A stretch of 64,000 bases of DNA from Aquabacterium sp. NJ1. Its GTDB lineage: Bacteria > Pseudomonadota > Gammaproteobacteria > Burkholderiales > Burkholderiaceae_C. The translations under genes were made by a program, and so were the position numbers. Shown one piece after another: positions 16,110 to 24,030 of the stretch (positions are counted from its first letter, which is position 1; the number at the start of each line of letters is the position of its first letter). Under the pieces are notes generated by a model. The model made no database searches, was not told the DNA's origin, and was given only the letters and a program-made list of their open reading frames with translations. Location of the stretch: assembly GCF_000768065.1 (NCBI RefSeq), contig NZ_JRKM01000001.1:1116001-1180000 (forward strand). Reading direction: 5' to 3'.

Positions 16110-18329
16110 TCAGCGCACCGACTTGGGGGCCGGGTCGAATGTTTCCAGGCCAGCGGCAATCAGCTCCGGTGGGATGCCCAGCGCCCAGGCCACGGCCACG
16201 GCGGCCAGCAACGACTTGACGCTGGCACCCGGCACGGCCTCACTGGCACCAATGCCCGTCATGCGCCGCGCCGCGGCACTGTTGAGGTCGGCGCAACGCA
16301 CCGGCATGTAGCCGTTGTGGGTCAGCAGCACGTGGTGCCCTTCGATGGACACGGTGCGGCCGCCCTTGGCGCGGTGCGCGACCATGGCCGGGTTGAGGTG
16401 GTCCAGGTCGTAGAAGATGACTTCGCCATCGCACAGCTCGGCCATCTCGACCAGGCGCTCGTCGGCGGCATTGAGCACGGCCACGCCATCAGGCAACACC
16501 ACGTCCACCTGCGTGCGCAGCACCTTGAACAACTGGCTGGGTTCGTGGATGTCGTGCTCGGCCAGCGAAGCGTCCACCGGCGCTTCGGAGCCCAGCAGGT
16601 CGGTCACCACGCCCACGGCGCAACGGTCATAGGCCAGGCCGTCATTGAGGATGCTGGCCGCGCCGTTTTCCAGCACGATGGCGTTGACTTCGCGGTTCAT
16701 CAGCAGGCGCTGGCCCGCGTCCCAATTGGCGCGGTCACCTGATTCGACGCGGCGGCTGCCCAGGAAAAGGCCATCGCGGCAGGCCAGGCCCACGTGCTTG
16801 CCGCTCAGGTGCAGCAGCCAGGCCGTCAGGCGGGCGATGTTGTTGGTGCCTTGCGAGCCGGCCACGCCGATGATGGGCACACGGCCCGTGGCCTCTTCAT
16901 CGAACAGGTGGTCAACGATGGCCTTGCCCACGGGGCGCGGCAGGCCTTCGGCGGGCTTGAGGTGCATCAGCAGACCGGGGCCGGCATTGACCTCGACCAC
17001 GGCGCCACCTTGGGCCAGCAAGGGCTTGGAGATGTCCTCGGCCACCACGTCCACGCCGGCGATGTCCAGGCCCACAACGCGGGCGGCCAGGCCAACCAGG
17101 TAGGCCACATCGGGGTGGACCTCATCCGTGCAGTCGATGGCGACGTTGCCATTGCGCTGGATCAGCACGCGGCGGCCATCGGCCGGCACAGCCTGCGGGC
17201 TCAGCCCCTGGCGCTGCAGATCGAGCTGCACCACCTCGTCTTCTTCGATGTTGATGCGGTTGAGCGGGAAGTCTTCCGTCAGGCCACGACGCGGGTCGGT
17301 GTTGAGCTGCTGGTCGATCAGTTCGACCACCGTGGACTGGCCGTCGCCCGTCACCCAGGCGCTTTCACCACGGGCCGCGGCCACGACCTTGCCACCCACC
17401 ACCAGGATGCGGTGCTCGTCGCCTCGGATGTAGCGCTCGACCAGCACCTCGCTGCCATGCTGCTCGGCCAGCTTGAAAGCAGCCTCGACATCGGCGCGGG
17501 ATCGCAGGTCCAGCGACACGCCGCGGCCATGGTTGCCATCGGTGGGCTTGACCACCACCGGCAGGCCGATGTCCTCGGCGGCGTCCCAGGCTTCGTCCGC
17601 CGAATTGACGATCTGGCCTTCGGGCACGGGCACGCCGCAGGACTTGAGCAGGCTCTTGGTCAGGTCCTTGTCCCGCGAGATGCCTTCGGCGATCGCGCTG
17701 GTCAGGTCGGTTTCGGCCGTCCAGATGCGGCGCTGCGCGGCGCCGTAACCCAGTTGGACCAGGTTGCCGTCGTTCAGGCGGATGTGGGGGATGCGGCGAT
17801 CGGTGGCGGCGCCCACGATGGCCGCCGTGGAGGGCCCCAGGTAGTAATCGTCGATGTGGGTGCGGACTTCTTCGACCGCCTTGTCCACATCAAAAGGCTC
17901 GTCATTGATGGCCGCCATCAGCAGGGCATGGCCTTCCTTGAGCGCGGTGCGGGCGACCTGCTCGTCGCGGGCGCGGAACACCATGCGGTACACGCCATGT
18001 TGCGAGGTGCTGCGAGTCTGGCCAAAACCGGTGGGCATGCCCGCCAGGTTCAGCAGTTCGATGACCACGTGCTCCAGGATGTGCCCGGCCCAGGTGCCCT
18101 CGGTGAGGCGCTCGATAAAACCGCCGCGCTCGCCCACGCCGCAGTGGTGCTCGACCAGCGCAGGCAACATGGTGGTGAGCCGTTCATTGAAACCAGGCAG
18201 CATATGGGAGGGGTGGTCCTCCAGCTCGCCCAGATCCAGCCAGACTTCGAGCACTGGACGGTAAGTCCAGATATTGGGGCCGCGCAGGTAATTGATGCGC
18301 AGCAGCTTGATGTCGTTCTTTTTGCTCAT
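16110..18329 (-). CDS. cphA: second cyanophycin synthetase, CphA2-like, with degenerate Mur-ligase P-loop
   Basis: 739-residue paralogue of the downstream synthetase. The N-terminal domain (RINYLRGPNIWTYRPVLEVW) and ATP-grasp (VVVKPTDGNHGRGVSLD, DEHRILVVGGKVVAAARG, EVNAGPGLLMH) are well preserved. The Mur-like domain is degraded: where CphA1 has GTNGKTTT this protein has GSQGTNNI (491-498), so the phosphate-binding Lys is Thr495. The domain also stops about 120 residues early. This matches the CphA2 pattern described in cyanobacteria, in which only the ATP-grasp site works and beta-Asp-Arg dipeptides are re-polymerised. That biochemical assignment is inference here. It is the first gene of the minus-strand operon. 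Confidence 0.88.
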   Translation of the reverse strand: MSKKNDIKLLRINYLRGPNIWTYRPVLEVWLDLGELEDHPSHMLPGFNERLTTMLPALVEHHCGVGERGGFIERLTEGTWAGHILEHVVIELLNLAGMPTGFGQTRSTSQHGVYRMVFRARDEQVARTALKEGHALLMAAINDEPFDVDKAVEEVRTHIDDYYLGPSTAAIVGAATDRRIPHIRLNDGNLVQLGYGAAQRRIWTAETDLTSAIAEGISRDKDLTKSLLKSCGVPVPEGQIVNSADEAWDAAEDIGLPVVVKPTDGNHGRGVSLDLRSRADVEAAFKLAEQHGSEVLVERYIRGDEHRILVVGGKVVAAARGESAWVTGDGQSTVVELIDQQLNTDPRRGLTEDFPLNRINIEEDEVVQLDLQRQGLSPQAVPADGRRVLIQRNGNVAIDCTDEVHPDVAYLVGLAARVVGLDIAGVDVVAEDISKPLLAQGGAVVEVNAGPGLLMHLKPAEGLPRPVGKAIVDHLFDEEATGRVPIIGVAGSQGTNNIARLTAWLLHLSGKHVGLACRDGLFLGSRRVESGDRANWDAGQRLLMNREVNAIVLENGAASILNDGLAYDRCAVGVVTDLLGSEAPVDASLAEHDIHEPSQLFKVLRTQVDVVLPDGVAVLNAADERLVEMAELCDGEVIFYDLDHLNPAMVAHRAKGGRTVSIEGHHVLLTHNGYMPVRCADLNSAAARRMTGIGASEAVPGASVKSLLAAVAVAWALGIPPELIAAGLETFDPAPKSVR

Positions 18330-18506
18330 GTCCAGCGGGGGTACAGCGGGGAAAAGGCGTCCTCAATGTCTGATGGACCGGTCAGTTAAGGGTAAACCCG
18401 ATAATGTGCCCTGCTTAACGGCAGGCATCCCCAGGCAATGAGGGAAAATGGTGGGCTGCGCACGCAGGTCATCCGAAGTGATGCCCTCACGCGTTACTAC
18501 CTGACC

Positions 18507-20762
18507 ATGCACAAAAACCATCCAGTTGACGCCCACAGGCATCAGGCCGATCACGACAAGACCAGAGCAGGATTGCCGCTGGCTGCTGATGAAAACGTTT
18601 TGAGTACGCTGGAGGTTGACTTGGACGCGCAACTTCGTTTCGCGAAGTCGACGCTCGTCCTGACCGAACAACGCCTGCTGACCCGCGCCCCAGGGGCCGA
18701 CGCCTGGCAAAGCTGGCCGCTGCACCCGGATCTGCAACTGCGCCAGCACGATCACGCCGGCGTGGGTACCCTGGAATTGCACGATGCGAACAGCCGTGTC
18801 GCATTCTGGCGCTTCACGCTGGACGTGCAGGTTCAAGTGCTGCGCCTGCTGGAGCAGTTCGAGCGCCGCCAGCTCACCCTGAAAACCGGTCAGCTCCCGC
18901 CCGAGGACGACAGCACCCAGTGCCCGACCTGCAAGGCCCAGCTGCCACCAGATACCGACGAATGCCCGGTCTGCACCCGCGAGTTGCAAACCCCGCCCTC
19001 AACCTGGGTGCTGCTGCGCCTGTGGCGCTTCGCCCAGCCCTATCAGGGCCAGTTGCTGGCCGGTTTCCTGCTGACCCTGGCCTCCACCGCCGCCACACTG
19101 GTGCCGCCCTACCTGACCATCCCCCTGATGGACAAGGTGCTGATCCCCTTCCAGACCGGCCACGCCATCGACCCCTGGCTGGTGGCCATGCTGATGGGTG
19201 GGCTGCTGGGTTCGGCCCTGCTGGCCTGGAGCCTGGGCTGGGCGCGCACCTACCTGCTGGCGCTGGTCTCCGAGCGCATCAGCGCCGACCTGCGCACCAC
19301 CACCTTCGACCACCTGCTCAAGCTGTCGCTGGATTACTTCGGCAGCAAACGCACCGGTGACCTGATGTCGCGCATCGGCAGCGAAACCGACCGCATCAGC
19401 GTGTTTTTGTCGCTACATGCGCTGGACTTCGCCACCGACGTGCTGATGATCGGCATGACGGCCATCATCCTGTTTTCCATCAACCCCTGGCTGGCCCTGG
19501 TCACGCTGATCCCCCTGCCCTTCATCGCCTGGATGATCCACCTGGTGCGCGAGAAACTGCGCACCGGCTTCGAGAAAATCGACCGCGTCTGGGGTGAGGT
19601 CACCAACGTGCTGGCCGACACCATCCCCGGCATCCGCGTGGTCAAGGCCTTTGCACAGGAGCACCGCGAATCCAAACGTTTCCGGGATGCCAACGCGCAC
19701 AACCTGGACATCAACGACAAGCTCAACAAAACTTGGTCGCTGTTCTCGCCCACTGTGGCGCTGATGACGGAAATCGGCCTGTTGGTGGTCTGGTCGTTCG
19801 GCATCTGGCTGGTCTCCAAACAGCAGATCACGGTCGGTGTGCTGACCGCCTTCATCGCCTACATCGGCCGCTTCTATGGCCGGCTCGATTCCATGAGCCG
19901 CATCGTGTCGGTCACGCAAAAGGCCGCCGCGGGCGCCAAGCGCATCTTCGACATCCTGGACCACGTCTCCAGCGTGCCAGAGCCCGCCAACCCGGTGAAG
20001 CTGCCCGCACCGCAAGGCGGCATCACCATGGAGAGCATCGGCTTCCGTTATGGCAGCCGCTCGGTGATCCGCGGGCTCAACCTGGACATCCGCCCCGGCG
20101 AGATGATCGGCCTGGTGGGCCACAGCGGCTCGGGCAAGAGCACCCTGGTCAACCTGATCTGCCGCTTCTATGACGTGACGGACGGGGCCATCAAGGTCGA
20201 TGGCGTGGACATCCGCCGCATCGGCGTGTCGGACTTCCGCAAGCACATCGGCCTGGTGCTGCAAGAGCCCTTCCTGTTCTTTGGCACCATCGCCGAGAAC
20301 ATCGCCTACGGCAAGCCGGACGCCACCCGCGAAGAGATCGTGGCCGCCGCCCGTGCCGCGCACGCACACGAGTTCATCCTGCGCTTGCCGCAAGGTTATG
20401 ACTCGCTGGTGGGTGAGCGTGGACAAGGCTTGTCTGGCGGTGAGCGCCAGCGCATCTCGATTGCACGTGCGCTGCTGATCAACCCGCGCATCCTGATCCT
20501 GGACGAGGCCACCTCGTCGGTCGACACCGAAACCGAAAAGGAAATCCAGCGCGCGCTGGACAACCTGGTGCAAGGCCGCACGACCATCGCCATTGCCCAC
20601 CGCCTGTCTACGCTGCGCAAGGCCGATCGCCTCGTGGTGATGGACCGCGGCCAGGTGGTGGAAGTGGGCCCGCATGATGAGTTGATGGCCAAGCAAGGCG
20701 CTTACTGGCGCTTGTACGAAGCCCAGGCGCGCAAAGCCGAACAGGATGCCTTGATAGATTGA
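18507..20762 (+). CDS. ABC exporter with N-terminal regulatory domain and zinc ribbon (cyanophycin-associated type)
   Basis: 751-residue fused ABC half-transporter. An N-terminal ~130-residue soluble region is followed by a four-Cys zinc ribbon CPTCKAQLPPDTDECPVC (Cys139, 142, 153, 156). Then comes a six-span type I exporter domain (~165-450) and an ATPase with GHSGSGKST (538-546), LSGGERQRISIARALL and ILILDEATSSVDTE. MsbA-like exporters normally lack the soluble head and ribbon. It faces the cyanophycin synthetases across ~180 bp and is followed by a DUF1854 gene. I recall ABC proteins of this architecture being named cyanophycin-metabolism-associated; the cargo is unknown. ATG 18507 is chosen; an in-frame ATG at 18438 would add 23 residues. 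Confidence 0.88.
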   Translation: MHKNHPVDAHRHQADHDKTRAGLPLAADENVLSTLEVDLDAQLRFAKSTLVLTEQRLLTRAPGADAWQSWPLHPDLQLRQHDHAGVGTLELHDANSRVAFWRFTLDVQVQVLRLLEQFERRQLTLKTGQLPPEDDSTQCPTCKAQLPPDTDECPVCTRELQTPPSTWVLLRLWRFAQPYQGQLLAGFLLTLASTAATLVPPYLTIPLMDKVLIPFQTGHAIDPWLVAMLMGGLLGSALLAWSLGWARTYLLALVSERISADLRTTTFDHLLKLSLDYFGSKRTGDLMSRIGSETDRISVFLSLHALDFATDVLMIGMTAIILFSINPWLALVTLIPLPFIAWMIHLVREKLRTGFEKIDRVWGEVTNVLADTIPGIRVVKAFAQEHRESKRFRDANAHNLDINDKLNKTWSLFSPTVALMTEIGLLVVWSFGIWLVSKQQITVGVLTAFIAYIGRFYGRLDSMSRIVSVTQKAAAGAKRIFDILDHVSSVPEPANPVKLPAPQGGITMESIGFRYGSRSVIRGLNLDIRPGEMIGLVGHSGSGKSTLVNLICRFYDVTDGAIKVDGVDIRRIGVSDFRKHIGLVLQEPFLFFGTIAENIAYGKPDATREEIVAAARAAHAHEFILRLPQGYDSLVGERGQGLSGGERQRISIARALLINPRILILDEATSSVDTETEKEIQRALDNLVQGRTTIAIAHRLSTLRKADRLVVMDRGQVVEVGPHDELMAKQGAYWRLYEAQARKAEQDALID

Positions 20763-20763
20763 C

Positions 20764-20848
20764 CCACCCCCTACGCGCTACGCGCGCCCCCTCAAGGGGG
20801 CACCGCCAGCGGACCGGCGAAGCCGGATCCGCGGCGGTCGCTGGATCT
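20764..20848. repeat. REP-like structured intergenic element
   Basis: Between the ABC exporter and DUF1854 genes lies a run of small hairpins. These are gcgc-tac-gcgc, then gccccc-tcaa-gggggc (20786-20801), then ccggc-gaa-gccgg (20814-20826) nested inside ccagcgga / tccgc arms. Similar CCCTCAAGGGGG-type intergenic palindromes are common in Comamonadaceae genomes (recalled, not checked). No second copy is seen in this window. Confidence 0.6.
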
Positions 20849-20897
20849 GAGCTGAGGCAGGCAACGGGTGTTGCGCATGCCAGCATGGAGAACGTAC

Positions 20898-21371
20898 ATG
20901 ACGACACCCGCTTTCACACTGCAACGCAACACCTTCGGCCGACTGGTCTTCACCGGTGCGGACGGCGAGCCGCATACCGGCGTGGTGCCCGTGCGGGCGT
21001 TTCCGATTGCGGCGCCTGACGAGGGTGTGTCCATCGTCAGCACGGATGGGCACGAGCTGGCCTGGATCGACCGCCTCAGCGCGCTGCCCACCGCCCTGCG
21101 CACCCTGCTGGAAGAAGAACTCGCCAGCCGCGACTTCGCACCGGCCATCCAGGCGATCAAGGCCGTGTCCACCTTCTCGACCCCCAGCACCTGGACGGTG
21201 GACACCGACCGCGGCCCCACCGAGTTCGTGCTCAAAAGCGAAGACGACATCCGCCGCCTGGGCGAGGGCAAGCTCATGATCACGGCCGGGCACGGCGTGA
21301 GCTTCGTGGTGACGGATCGCCTGGCGCTGGACAAGCACTCGCGCAAGCTGCTTGAGCGCTTTCTGTTCTGA
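20898..21371 (+). CDS. DUF1854 family protein
   Basis: 157-residue small soluble protein of the DUF1854 family, starting MTTPAFTLQRNTFGRLVFTG after a clear ribosome site (ggagaac) upstream of ATG 20898. It reads through GVVPVRAFPIAAPDEGVSIV, GHELAWIDRLSALPTALR and EFVLKSEDDIRRLGEGKLMI to a C-terminal KHSRKLLERFLF. No catalytic motif is visible. The family co-occurs with cyanophycin synthetase and the zinc-ribbon ABC exporter. Its position between the exporter and a radical SAM gene (17 bp gap) suggests one operon. Its biochemical role is unknown. Confidence 0.85.
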   Translation: MTTPAFTLQRNTFGRLVFTGADGEPHTGVVPVRAFPIAAPDEGVSIVSTDGHELAWIDRLSALPTALRTLLEEELASRDFAPAIQAIKAVSTFSTPSTWTVDTDRGPTEFVLKSEDDIRRLGEGKLMITAGHGVSFVVTDRLALDKHSRKLLERFLF

Positions 21372-21388
21372 CCTACTCAGGCCTGCCC

Positions 21389-23296
21389 GTGACTTCTACC
21401 CCGTTCCGCGTGCTGTCCGTCATCCCCCCGATGACGCAGCTCAACACGCCTTATCCATCGACCGCTTACCTCACGGGCTTCCTGCGTTCACGCGGCGTGG
21501 ATGCCGTTCAGGAAGACCTGGCCCTCAAGTTGGTGCTGCGCCTGTTCACACGCGAAGGCCTGCATGCCGTGCTCGAACGCGTCAAGGCCATCCCGCACAA
21601 ACAACGCACCCCCGCCCTGCGCTCATTTGAAGAGCAGTTCGAGCGCTACAGCGACACCATCGGCCCGACCATCCGCTTCCTGCAAGGCCGTGACCCGACG
21701 CTGGGCCACCGCATCTGCAACCGCAGCTTCCTGCCCGAGGGCCCGCGCTTTGATGCCATCGACGCCTACACCATCGGCGAAGAAGGCGACGACCCCATCG
21801 GCTGGGCCTTTGGCGCCTTGGGCATGCACGACCGTGCCAAGCACCTGGCCACGCTCTACCTCAACGACCTGGCCGACGTGCTGCGCGACGCGGTGGATGC
21901 ACGCTTCCAGTTCGTGCGTTATGCCGAGTCACTGGCCGCCAGCCAGCCCACGTTTGACCCGCTGGCCGAGGCGCTGGCCGCCCCGCTCAACCTGGTGGAC
22001 GAACTGCTGTGCGAGTTGACGCTGGAGGCGATCAAGGCCCACCAGCCCCGCCTGGTACTGGTCTCCGCGCCTTTTCCTGGCAATGTGTACGCGGCCTTCC
22101 GCATCGCCCAGGCCATCAAGGCCTTCGACCCCAGCATCGTCACGGCCTTGGGCGGTGGCTTCGTCAACACCGAGTTGCGTGAGCTCAGCGAGCCGCGCGT
22201 GTTCGACTACTTCGACTACGTCACGCTGGACACGGGCGAGCGCCCTTTGCTGGCCCTGCTCGAACACCTGCAAGGCCAGCGCGGCCCGCAACGCCTGGTG
22301 CGCACCTTCGTGCGCGACGCCAGCACGCAGCAGGTGAAGTACACCAACTGGGCCGAGCCCGACGTGCCCTTTGCCGAAGTGGGCACGCCCACCTGGGACG
22401 GCCTGCCCCTGAACGAGTACCTGTCCCTGCTGGACATGCTCAACCCCATGAACCGCCTGTGGTCCGACGGGCGCTGGAACAAGCTCACCATCGCGCACGG
22501 CTGCTACTGGAAGAAGTGCAGCTTCTGCGATGTCAGCCTGGACTACATCGCCCGCTACGAAAACGCCACCGCCGAAATCCTGGTGGACCGCATCGAGGCC
22601 ATCGTCAAGGAAACAGGCCAGACGGGCTTCCATTTCGTGGACGAGGCCGCGCCGCCCAAGGCCTTGCGTGCCCTGGCGCAAGAGCTCATCAAGCGCAAGG
22701 TGCAGATCTCCTGGTGGGGCAACATCCGCTTTGAAAAGTCCTTCACACCCGAGTTGTGCCAGTTGCTGTCGGACAGCGGCTGCATCGCCATCTCGGGCGG
22801 CCTGGAGGTCGCCTCCGACCGCCTGCTCGCCTTGATGAAAAAAGGCGTGTCGGTGGAACAGGTCGCCAAGGTCACCCGTTCGTTCACCGAAGCCGGCGTA
22901 CTGGTGCATGCCTACCTGATGTACGGCTTCCCCACGCAAACCGTGCAGGACACGGTTGATGCGCTGGAGTACGTGCGTCAGCTGTTCGAGAACGGCTGCA
23001 TCCAGAGCGGCTTCTTCCATCGCTTTGCCTGCACCGTGCACTCGCCCGTGGGCCAGAACCCCGATGAATACGGGGTGACGCTGCAGCCGCTACCCCCGGT
23101 ATCTTTCGCCAAGAACGACGTGGCCTTCATCGACCCCACCGGCGTGGACCACGACGCCATGGGCGCTGCGCTCAAGAAGGCCATCTACAACTTCATGCAC
23201 GGCGTGGGGCTGGAGTCGGATGTGCGCAGCTGGTTCGATGTGAAGGTGCCCCGCCCTACCGTGCCGCGCAACCGAATCACCAAAGCCCTGGCCTGA
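21389..23296 (+). CDS. B12-binding domain-type radical SAM protein
   Basis: 635-residue protein starting at GTG 21389. The N-terminal ~300 residues contain a cobalamin-binding-like Rossmann segment (RLVLVSAPFPGNVYAAFRIA, ALGGGFVNTELRELSEPRVF, LDTGERPLLALLEHL). The radical SAM core follows, with an iron-sulfur motif GCYWKKCSFC (Cys372, 377, 380): CX4CX2C rather than the common CX3CX2C. Later motifs are ISGGLEVASDRLL and VHAYLMYGFPTQT, typical of the Elp3/NifB-type core. The C-terminal ~90 residues are family-specific. It is likely co-transcribed with the DUF1854 gene. The reaction is unknown. Confidence 0.85.
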   Translation: MTSTPFRVLSVIPPMTQLNTPYPSTAYLTGFLRSRGVDAVQEDLALKLVLRLFTREGLHAVLERVKAIPHKQRTPALRSFEEQFERYSDTIGPTIRFLQGRDPTLGHRICNRSFLPEGPRFDAIDAYTIGEEGDDPIGWAFGALGMHDRAKHLATLYLNDLADVLRDAVDARFQFVRYAESLAASQPTFDPLAEALAAPLNLVDELLCELTLEAIKAHQPRLVLVSAPFPGNVYAAFRIAQAIKAFDPSIVTALGGGFVNTELRELSEPRVFDYFDYVTLDTGERPLLALLEHLQGQRGPQRLVRTFVRDASTQQVKYTNWAEPDVPFAEVGTPTWDGLPLNEYLSLLDMLNPMNRLWSDGRWNKLTIAHGCYWKKCSFCDVSLDYIARYENATAEILVDRIEAIVKETGQTGFHFVDEAAPPKALRALAQELIKRKVQISWWGNIRFEKSFTPELCQLLSDSGCIAISGGLEVASDRLLALMKKGVSVEQVAKVTRSFTEAGVLVHAYLMYGFPTQTVQDTVDALEYVRQLFENGCIQSGFFHRFACTVHSPVGQNPDEYGVTLQPLPPVSFAKNDVAFIDPTGVDHDAMGAALKKAIYNFMHGVGLESDVRSWFDVKVPRPTVPRNRITKALA

Positions 23297-23438
23297 AATT
23301 ACCCTGGATCAAGAAAGAGATCCCAATCGGACTACAGCCAAGCGTTGACTTAGCGCAAGCCAGGCCGGCGGCGGGTGTCGAGAATCGAACTCAGTGATAT
23401 CCCTCACACCTCAACCAACCTGCCTGCAGGAGCCCGTC

Positions 23439-24005
23439 ATGTCCGCCGTTCTCCAGACCTCTGCCTCCAACGCTGCCATCCCTCGCGGCCGTGCGATTGA
23501 ACCTTTTGACGTGCTGGATGCCTGCCACCAGCAACTGGTGACCGCCTTGCAGCAAATGGGGGATCTGGTCGTCTACCTGCAGGAACACGGGGTGGATGGC
23601 AAGGCACAGGAAATGGCCCGCGCGATCTTCCTGTTCTTCATGAACACGGCCCGTCAGCACCATCTCGACGAGGAAAAGCACATCTTCCCCGCTCTGATCA
23701 GCAGTGGCGATGACGAATTGGTGCGCCACACACTGCGCCTGCAGCAGGACCATGGCTGGATCGAGGAAGACTGGCTCGAACTGGCACCGCAGTTCGAATC
23801 GATTGCCGCGGGCTACAACTGGTTCAACATCGACCAGTTGTCACATGCCGTGCCCGTGTTCCAGGCCCTCTATCAGGACCACATGGCCCTGGAAGAGTCC
23901 CTGATCTACCCCGAGGCCAAGGCGCGCATCGCCGAGTGGGATCTGCAAGGCATGGGGCGTGAAATGGCCCTGCGCCGCCGAGGCGCCACCAAGGCCGCGG
24001 GGTAA
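23439..24005 (+). CDS. hemerythrin HHE domain protein
   Basis: 188-residue soluble protein with a hemerythrin-like four-helix bundle that would hold a di-iron site. Ligand-type positions are seen in DACHQQLVTALQQM, ARQHHLDEEKHIFPAL, LRLQQDHGWIEEDW and LYQDHMALEESLIYPEA, giving the HxxxE and HxxxD/E patterns of the family. ATG 23439 follows a ctgcaggag ribosome site. It is convergent with a globin-coupled diguanylate cyclase gene. Oxygen or NO sensing or detoxification is a family-level inference. It may or may not belong with the cyanophycin genes; the 142-bp gap argues for its own promoter. Confidence 0.9.
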   Translation: MSAVLQTSASNAAIPRGRAIEPFDVLDACHQQLVTALQQMGDLVVYLQEHGVDGKAQEMARAIFLFFMNTARQHHLDEEKHIFPALISSGDDELVRHTLRLQQDHGWIEEDWLELAPQFESIAAGYNWFNIDQLSHAVPVFQALYQDHMALEESLIYPEAKARIAEWDLQGMGREMALRRRGATKAAG

Positions 24006-24030
24006 ACACGGCTCAAGCCAGCACCGGCGC

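Noticed and set aside
19413..20696. Antisense frame opposite the ABC exporter
   Set aside because: No recognisable domain; the exporter has all ABC motifs on the plus strand.
23345..23358. Possible FNR/ANR site (TTGAC-N4-CGCAA) upstream of the hemerythrin gene
   Set aside because: The second half-site matches poorly and no promoter could be aligned with it.
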